A stretch of 64,000 bases of DNA from assembly GCF_004801285.1 (NCBI RefSeq), contig NZ_SSNY01000009.1, positions 124,001 to 188,000 of the forward strand, given 5' to 3'. The notes beneath the pieces were generated by a model that had not been told where the DNA came from, did no database searches, and saw only the letters and a list, made by a program, of their open reading frames with translations. Shown here in pieces: positions 59,521 to 64,000 of this stretch (position 1 is its first letter; each line of letters begins with the position of its first letter). This DNA is from Ollibium composti (GTDB taxonomy: Bacteria; Pseudomonadota; Alphaproteobacteria; Rhizobiales; Rhizobiaceae). Position numbers and translations under genes: made by a program.

Positions 59521-60464
59521 TGACCGACATGGCTGCGACGATACCCCTGGCAGGAGCAGCGGCGAAGCGGCGCATCGCCGCCCTCGCGTTCTGGTCGATC
59601 GTCGTCGCCTTCGTCGTGCTCGGCCTGAAGGCGGTGGCGTGGTGGATCACCGGTTCGGTCGCGCTCTATTCGGATGCGCTGGAATCCACCGTCAACGTGA
59701 TCGCCGCCGCAGCCGCCTTCTGGGCCATCCGGGTGAGCCAGAAGCCCGCCGACGAGGACCATCCCTTCGGCCACCACAAGGCGGAATACTTCTCCGCCGT
59801 ACTGGAGGGCGTGCTGATCGTCGTGGCCGCCCTGCTGATCCTCAGCGAGGTCTGGCGCACTTGGCGCAATACGGCGCCGCTGGAGCAGCCCTGGGAGGGC
59901 CTGGCCGTCAACGGCGTCGCCACCGTCATCAACGCGGCCTGGGCGTGGACGCTGATCCGCGCCGGCCGGAACGCGCGTTCGCCCGCCCTCGTCGCCGACG
60001 GCCAGCACATCATGACCGACGTCATCACCTCGGTCGGCGTCTTCATCGGCCTCGTCGGCGCGGTGATGACGGGCTGGCGTATCCTCGACCCGGCGCTGGC
60101 CGTCATCGTCGCCCTGAACATCCTGTGGCAGGGCTGGCACGTCATCGGCGCATCGCTGAATGGCCTGATGGACCGCGCCGTCGACCTGCACGACAACATG
60201 CGCATTCGCGATATCATCTCGACCAATTCCAAGGGCGCCATCGAGGTGCATGACCTCAAGACCCGCATCGCCGGCCGCGCTACCTTCATCGAGTTCCACC
60301 TGATCGTCGACGGCGACATGCCGGTGCGCGAAAGCCACGTCATCTGCGACCGCATCGAGGACGCGCTGAAGGCTGAAATCCCCTCGGTGCGCATCACCAT
60401 CCACGTCGAACCCGACGACGAGGCGAAACTGCCGAAAGGCACCGCCGCCGTACCGTTCGCGTAG
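59520..60464 (+). CDS. Cation diffusion facilitator (CDF) metal exporter
   Basis: A 314-residue CDF-family antiporter with six helices. The metal-site residues are in YSDALESTVNV (helix 2) and DGQHIMTDVITS (helix 5, His-x3-Asp). A C-terminal cytoplasmic domain (about 215-305) has VHDLKTRIAGRATFIEFHLIVD. It exports Zn2+, Fe2+ or Co2+; metal unknown. The GTG start at 59520 shares its G with the trpE(G) stop and has AAGGA about 12 bp upstream; ATG 59529 is an alternative. Read-through coupling with trpE(G) is plausible but no functional link is evident. Confidence 0.9.
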   Translation: MTDMAATIPLAGAAAKRRIAALAFWSIVVAFVVLGLKAVAWWITGSVALYSDALESTVNVIAAAAAFWAIRVSQKPADEDHPFGHHKAEYFSAVLEGVLIVVAALLILSEVWRTWRNTAPLEQPWEGLAVNGVATVINAAWAWTLIRAGRNARSPALVADGQHIMTDVITSVGVFIGLVGAVMTGWRILDPALAVIVALNILWQGWHVIGASLNGLMDRAVDLHDNMRIRDIISTNSKGAIEVHDLKTRIAGRATFIEFHLIVDGDMPVRESHVICDRIEDALKAEIPSVRITIHVEPDDEAKLPKGTAAVPFA

Positions 60465-60476
60465 AACGAGACTGCT

Positions 60477-61577
60477 TCACAATCCGCACTCGGCCGGTTG
60501 CATCGGCTCGAGCCGGTAGATTCTGTCGTCGGAAGCCGTCGCTTCCGCCGCCTCGGCGGAGCATAGGTCGATCAGCGGCAGGCCGTTGGCCGGGTTGGAC
60601 AGCATCATCGTACCCTTGGCGCCGCGCCTCAGATAGATTTCACGCGAGGAAATGCCGCAATCGGCGTCGCTGGTCTTCGTCGTCGCCACGCAGCGCCACT
60701 GGTCGCCTTCGCCATCGCAGGAATAGCTCTGCATCGACGTGCCGGACGCCTTGCGCGTGGCGACCGAGACCATGATGTCGGCGCCGTTCGGCCAGTTGTC
60801 GAGGTCGCGGCCGGCTGCCGCATAGGACGCCAGTTCGGACGGGCCGCGGAAGACCCGGATGGTCTTCGTCACCTGTTCCGGGTTCGAGGCGAGATGTGCG
60901 GCGGTGTAGTCGCGGCCATAGCAGAAGGGCTGATCCGGCTTCAGCCGCAGCCTGAGCGGATCACCGAGCGCCGGGTCGATCGGATCGACCTTGGCGAACT
61001 CGGCCTTGCATTCGGCCGCCGGGCGGCGCTCGAGCGCGAAGCCGTCGTCGTCGGTGCCCAGCGCCAGCTTCTCGTATTGCTCCTCTTCGAGTTCCGCCGT
61101 CTCGGAAGGATCGAGATAGACGTAACGGTCCAATTTCTCCACGACCAGCCGGCCTTTGGTGTCGAACCGGAGCGAGGCGAGCGTGCGGTCGCATTCCATG
61201 CCGCAATGGATGCCCTGGGGATTGCCGTCCTCGTCGACGCCCGCCCTGCACCAGGCGCCGACCCAATCGGGCTTCTTCGCCCCGCGCTCCGTCGTCGTCA
61301 GATAGCTGTCGTAGCTGGAACCGGAACTCGGCTCCTCGTTCGGATGGCTGACCGGATCGCCGCCGCGATAGAAGAAGATGCGCTGCACCTTCTGGTTCGG
61401 ATGCGCCTTCAGATGGGCCTTGTCATAGACGCGGCCGAAGCAGGCTTCCGCGCCGCCAGCCTCGAGCGCCTGCCAGTCGGACGCCTTACCGCTTTGCTGG
61501 CCCGAGGCGGATGCCGCCAGAGCCAGCCACAACGCCGCGCCGGCCCCGATGCCCGCCAGTCCCCTCACCGCTGCCAT
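60477..61577 (-). CDS. Secreted hypothetical protein with an internal duplication
   Basis: A 366-residue exported protein. Signal peptide MAAVRGLAGIGAGAALWLAL, cut about residue 26. It contains two copies of a motif: ACFGRVYDKAHLKAHPNQKV..IFFYRG (about residues 45-72) and PFCYGRDYTAAHLASNPEQV..IRVFRG (about 215-245). Each is followed by a Cys-containing beta region, so the protein probably has two homologous domains of about 170 residues. Several Cys (CRAGVDEDG, CGMECDRT, YSCDGEG) suggest disulfides. No family name can be assigned. Convergent with the CDF gene. Confidence 0.8.
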   Translation of the reverse strand: MAAVRGLAGIGAGAALWLALAASASGQQSGKASDWQALEAGGAEACFGRVYDKAHLKAHPNQKVQRIFFYRGGDPVSHPNEEPSSGSSYDSYLTTTERGAKKPDWVGAWCRAGVDEDGNPQGIHCGMECDRTLASLRFDTKGRLVVEKLDRYVYLDPSETAELEEEQYEKLALGTDDDGFALERRPAAECKAEFAKVDPIDPALGDPLRLRLKPDQPFCYGRDYTAAHLASNPEQVTKTIRVFRGPSELASYAAAGRDLDNWPNGADIMVSVATRKASGTSMQSYSCDGEGDQWRCVATTKTSDADCGISSREIYLRRGAKGTMMLSNPANGLPLIDLCSAEAAEATASDDRIYRLEPMQPAECGL

Positions 61578-61664
61578 GCACGCCTCCGCCGCAACAGGAT
61601 GCGGCGATTTTATGCTAGGATCGCCGTGATGGCCATGCGTCCGCCGGCCGGGAGGGGAAACGCC

Positions 61665-62105
61665 ATGCTGCGCCGAGACATGTTCCGCGGACTGTTTGCC
61701 TCGGCCGGCGCGCTTTTAGGCCTCGGCCAAGCAAATGCGGTCGCGCAGCGAAGCCCCGCAAGGCAAAGGGTCGCCTATCATCTCAGCGACGCCGACAAGG
61801 TCGCCTTCGTGCTCGGCAACGTCAGGAACCACTATGACGGCACCGGCGGCAACGTCGAGATCGTGCTGGTGGTGCATGGACCAGCATTGGCCGCTTTCCG
61901 TACCGCCGGCGCTTCCGCCGCCGTCGCCAGCCGTTTCGCCGGCCTGGTGAAGGACGGGCTCGCCCCGCAGGCCTGCGCCAACACCATGCACGGCATGGAT
62001 ATCGCGCTCGCCGACCTGCTCGACGGCTTCGTCAGCGCCGAGCAGGGCGGCGTCGTCAGGCTGGCTGAGTTGCAGAGAGAAGGCTACGCCTATCTGCGGC
62101 CTTGA
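61665..62105 (+). CDS. DsrE-family exported protein
   Basis: A 146-residue protein. An N-terminal signal with MLRRDMFRGLFASAGALLG is a possible twin-arginine motif. The domain QRVAYHLSDADKVAFVLGNVRNHYD...IVLVVHGPALAAF followed by CANTMHGMDI is the DsrE/DsrF-like fold, with Cys near residue 114. ATG 61665 is chosen because GGGAGGGG lies 7 bp upstream; upstream ATG 61629 lacks it. Periplasmic DsrE-like proteins of this type are of unknown function, sometimes near sulfur metabolism genes. Confidence 0.82.
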   Translation: MLRRDMFRGLFASAGALLGLGQANAVAQRSPARQRVAYHLSDADKVAFVLGNVRNHYDGTGGNVEIVLVVHGPALAAFRTAGASAAVASRFAGLVKDGLAPQACANTMHGMDIALADLLDGFVSAEQGGVVRLAELQREGYAYLRP

Positions 62106-62218
62106 ACGACGTACGCCGTCACCACACGTTGCCGGAATCCGATCATGCTCTAAACTAGCAGAATCGGACCCGTCCGGCCTCGGCGGCGCGGTCGGCCGCC
62201 AGGACAAGGGAGGCGCGT

Positions 62219-62518
62219 ATGTATGGCCTGATCGGAAAGATGCGTGCGGCGACCGGCAAGCGGGACGAAGTGCTCGCCATCCTCCGCGAAGCGACGACCG
62301 GTTTGCCGGGCTGCCTGAGCTACATCGTCGCCCGCGACCCCGCCGACACCACCGCCATCTGGATCACCGAAGTGTGGACCGACGCCGAAAGCCACAAGGC
62401 GTCGCTGACCCTGCCCGAGGTGCAGGCGGCGATTGCCCGGGCCAGACCGCTGGTCACCGGATTCGACATCCAGATCGAGACGGAGCCGGTCAGCGGCGTA
62501 AGCATGCCGGCGGGTTGA
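62219..62518 (+). CDS. Antibiotic biosynthesis monooxygenase (ABM) domain protein
   Basis: A 99-residue dimeric ferredoxin-like protein of the ABM/YgiN class: MYGLIGKMRAATGKRDEVLA, PGCLSYIVARDPADTTAIWI and EVWTDAESHKASLTLPEV. YgiN-like members are quinol monooxygenases; others degrade haem or have no known reaction. ATG at 62219 with AGGACAAGGGAGG upstream. It lies 9 bp before the AbrB-type gene, so they probably share a transcript. Confidence 0.88.
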   Translation: MYGLIGKMRAATGKRDEVLAILREATTGLPGCLSYIVARDPADTTAIWITEVWTDAESHKASLTLPEVQAAIARARPLVTGFDIQIETEPVSGVSMPAG

Positions 62519-62527
62519 CCCGCCGCA

Positions 62528-63616
62528 ATGGATGGCATTTCGCAAGCGCCGGCGCCCGGCCGTCTCACCGCGCGCGCGCCGGCCACCCAATGGCTGGTCA
62601 TCCTCGTCCTGTCGCTGCTCGGCGCGGGCTCGCTGGAAGCGGCGGCCCTGCCGGCCGCGCTTTTGATCGGGCCGATGCTGGCCGGCATCGTGGCCGGCAT
62701 CAACGGCGCCACCGTTCGGGTGCCACGCCTTGCCTTCGGTGCCGCGCAGGCGATTGTCGGCTGCCTCGTCGCGGCTTCGATCTCTCCCGGCATCTTCCCG
62801 ACCTTCGTAGCCGACTGGCCGCTCATCCTCGGCGCGGTCGCCGCCACGCTGGTCGCCTCCAGCCTGCTCGGCTGGCTGATCAGCCGCTGGCGCATCCTGC
62901 CCGGCACCACCGCCGTCTGGGGCTCCTCGCCGGGCGCCGCCACCGCGATGGTACTGATGGCCGGCGCCTTCGGGGCGGACCAGCGGCTGGTCGCCTTCAT
63001 GCAGTACCTGCGTGTCATCTTCGTCTCGATGGCCGCAGCCATCCTTGCGCGCCTGTGGGTGGACACCTCCGGCGTCGAGGTGCCTGCGACCGTCTGGTTC
63101 CCCGCAATCGACCCGAAACCCTTCGCCGCGACGCTGTTGATCGCGCTGGTCGGCGCCGGCGCGGGACGTCTGCTCAAGCTGCCGTCGCCCTATTTCCTCG
63201 GCACCATGATCCTCGGCACGGTGCTGCACCTCGGTGCCGGCATAGACTTTCAGCTGCCGCAATGGCTGCTGGCCGTCAGCTACGCGGCTGTCGGCTGGGC
63301 GATCGGCCTGAACTTCACCATGCCTATCCTTCGCCACGCGACACGGGCGCTGCCGCAGATCGTCGCCGCCATCCTCGTGCTGATCGCGATATGCGGCGGC
63401 GTCGCCTGGCTGATCAGCCGCACGCTCGGCATCGACCCACTGACGGCCTATCTCGCCACCAGTCCGGGCGGCATGGATTCCATCGCCATCATCGCCGCCG
63501 CCGCCGACAACGTCGACATCTCCTTCGTCATGGCCTTGCAGACGGTGCGCTTCCTGATCGTGCTCGTACTGGGTCCAAGCATAGCCCGGCTGATCGCGCG
63601 GACGGTCAGGGAGTAG
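62528..63616 (+). CDS. AbrB-duplication family membrane protein
   Basis: A 362-residue inner-membrane protein with about ten helices in two homologous halves. Gly/Pro-rich segments PAALLIGPMLAGIVAGING and PSPYFLGTMILGTVLHL are at matching positions, and VWGSSPGAATAMVLMAGAFGADQRL and LATSPGGMDSIAIIAAA form the paired motifs of the membrane AbrB (COG3180) family. It is often mislabelled as an ammonia monooxygenase or AbrB regulator; likely a transporter. Its last 11 bp overlap the MATE gene on the other strand. Confidence 0.87.
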   Translation: MDGISQAPAPGRLTARAPATQWLVILVLSLLGAGSLEAAALPAALLIGPMLAGIVAGINGATVRVPRLAFGAAQAIVGCLVAASISPGIFPTFVADWPLILGAVAATLVASSLLGWLISRWRILPGTTAVWGSSPGAATAMVLMAGAFGADQRLVAFMQYLRVIFVSMAAAILARLWVDTSGVEVPATVWFPAIDPKPFAATLLIALVGAGAGRLLKLPSPYFLGTMILGTVLHLGAGIDFQLPQWLLAVSYAAVGWAIGLNFTMPILRHATRALPQIVAAILVLIAICGGVAWLISRTLGIDPLTAYLATSPGGMDSIAIIAAAADNVDISFVMALQTVRFLIVLVLGPSIARLIARTVRE

Positions 63617-64000
63617 TGTCTTCGGGCGCATCGAGGCCGAGCCCGGCCCGCTCGCGCGGCACGCCGAGCCCGGTATCCGGCGCCTCTCCGGCCGCCGGAC
63701 GCTCCTGCTCGATCATATGCATGGAGCGCCAGCCGCCGAAGCGGTAATAGGCGAGGCCGAGCAGCAGCGAGCAGATCGAGCCGGCCGGAAAACTCCACCA
63801 CAGCGCATCCTGCCCTATGACATCGCGCATCCAGTAGGCAAAGCCGGTGCGCACCAGGAGCACCGAGAAGACCAGGATGATGAGCGGCGGCATCACCGCT
63901 CCGGTGGCCCGCACCGTGGCGAACAGAACGATGGTGATACCGAACAGCACGAACGACCATGAGGCCATGTCGTTGACATGCTCGGCGATGTCGATGGCGG
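63606..64000 (-). CDS. MATE-type efflux transporter, C-terminal part (cut by window edge)
   Basis: The frame stays open to the window edge, so the start lies beyond. The visible 131 residues begin within AIDIAEHVNDMASWSFVLFG and contain three or four helices (ITIVLFATVRATGAVMPPLIIL, VLLVRTGFAYWM, SICSLLLGLAYYRFGGWRS), then a hydrophilic tail of about 35 residues (ERPAAGEAPDTGLGV...). The pattern matches the last helices of a MATE multidrug/Na+ antiporter. It is convergent with the AbrB-type gene and overlaps its 3' end by 11 bp. Confidence 0.75.
   Translation of the reverse strand, partial: AIDIAEHVNDMASWSFVLFGITIVLFATVRATGAVMPPLIILVFSVLLVRTGFAYWMRDVIGQDALWWSFPAGSICSLLLGLAYYRFGGWRSMHMIEQERPAAGEAPDTGLGVPRERAGLGLDAPEDTTP

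Noticed and set aside
62528..63616. Ammonia monooxygenase or AbrB DNA-binding regulator
   Set aside because: The protein is a ten-helix membrane protein with two homologous halves and no amo or DNA-binding motif; the names are historical.

Overview
The window is a high-GC chromosomal segment of an alphaproteobacterium. Gene content points to Hyphomicrobiales, most likely Phyllobacteriaceae (Mesorhizobium/Aminobacter-like): a fused trpE(G) behind a WWW leader peptide, a choXWV choline importer, a ClpS2-type adaptor, a fbc operon followed at a distance by trmL and hemF, DUF6074/DUF6638-type proteins, and several families of rhizobial palindromic repeats. No rRNA or tRNA gene, prophage, IS element or CRISPR array was recognised. 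Coding density is about 90% and most genes are housekeeping.

Layout. 1-4.4 kb: 3' end of a fosmidomycin-resistance-type MFS transporter, then rplY-pth-ychF, with a VapBC-like toxin-antitoxin pair sitting between pth and ychF. 4.4-8.0 kb: small DUF6074 protein, glycine-zipper lipoprotein, two MaoC-fold proteins, a hairpin-rich intergenic region, a LysE exporter and apt. 8.1-11 kb: cytochrome bc1 operon (reverse strand). 11.2-16.2 kb: two half-size ABC exporters with a PhnA-like and a DUF6665-like gene. 16.6-20.2 kb: trmL, soxR (with a SoxR box), L,D-transpeptidase, hemF and a DUF1059 protein. 20.2-22.8 kb: cca, NUDIX CoA pyrophosphatase, DUF1285. 22.9-29.9 kb: MoxR-DUF58-DUF4159-membrane protein operon. 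30-31.5 kb: clpS2 and three small secreted proteins. 31.7-34.5 kb: an OmpR-type two-component pair and an alpha/beta hydrolase. 34.6-38 kb: choline ABC importer. 38.2-39.2 kb: tdk, rpsU.

39.4-46.6 kb holds the least understood locus: a coiled-coil protein, an unknown protein, a AAA+ ATPase, a DUF6638-like protein and a DUF2333-like membrane protein, all co-directional. A DUF559 nuclease gene bracketed by perfect inverted repeats is inserted in the middle. 46.7-53.7 kb: fhs, a DUF1236 secreted protein, a sugar acetyltransferase, a phytase-esterase-like secreted protein behind a three-unit Pho box, and an AstE/AspA-like metallohydrolase. 53.8-57 kb: a NEW3-domain protein plus ABC ATPase and permease. 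57.2-60.5 kb: trp attenuator, trpE(G), and a CDF metal exporter. 60.5-64 kb: a secreted protein with an internal duplication, DsrE-like, ABM, AbrB-type membrane protein, and the 3' end of a MATE transporter.

The most interesting signals are the unknown AAA+ locus with its REP-bracketed DUF559 cassette, long perfect palindromes at several operon junctions, a run of perfect hairpins at 6.3-6.6 kb, and operator-like palindromes before vapBC, soxR, hemF and choX.
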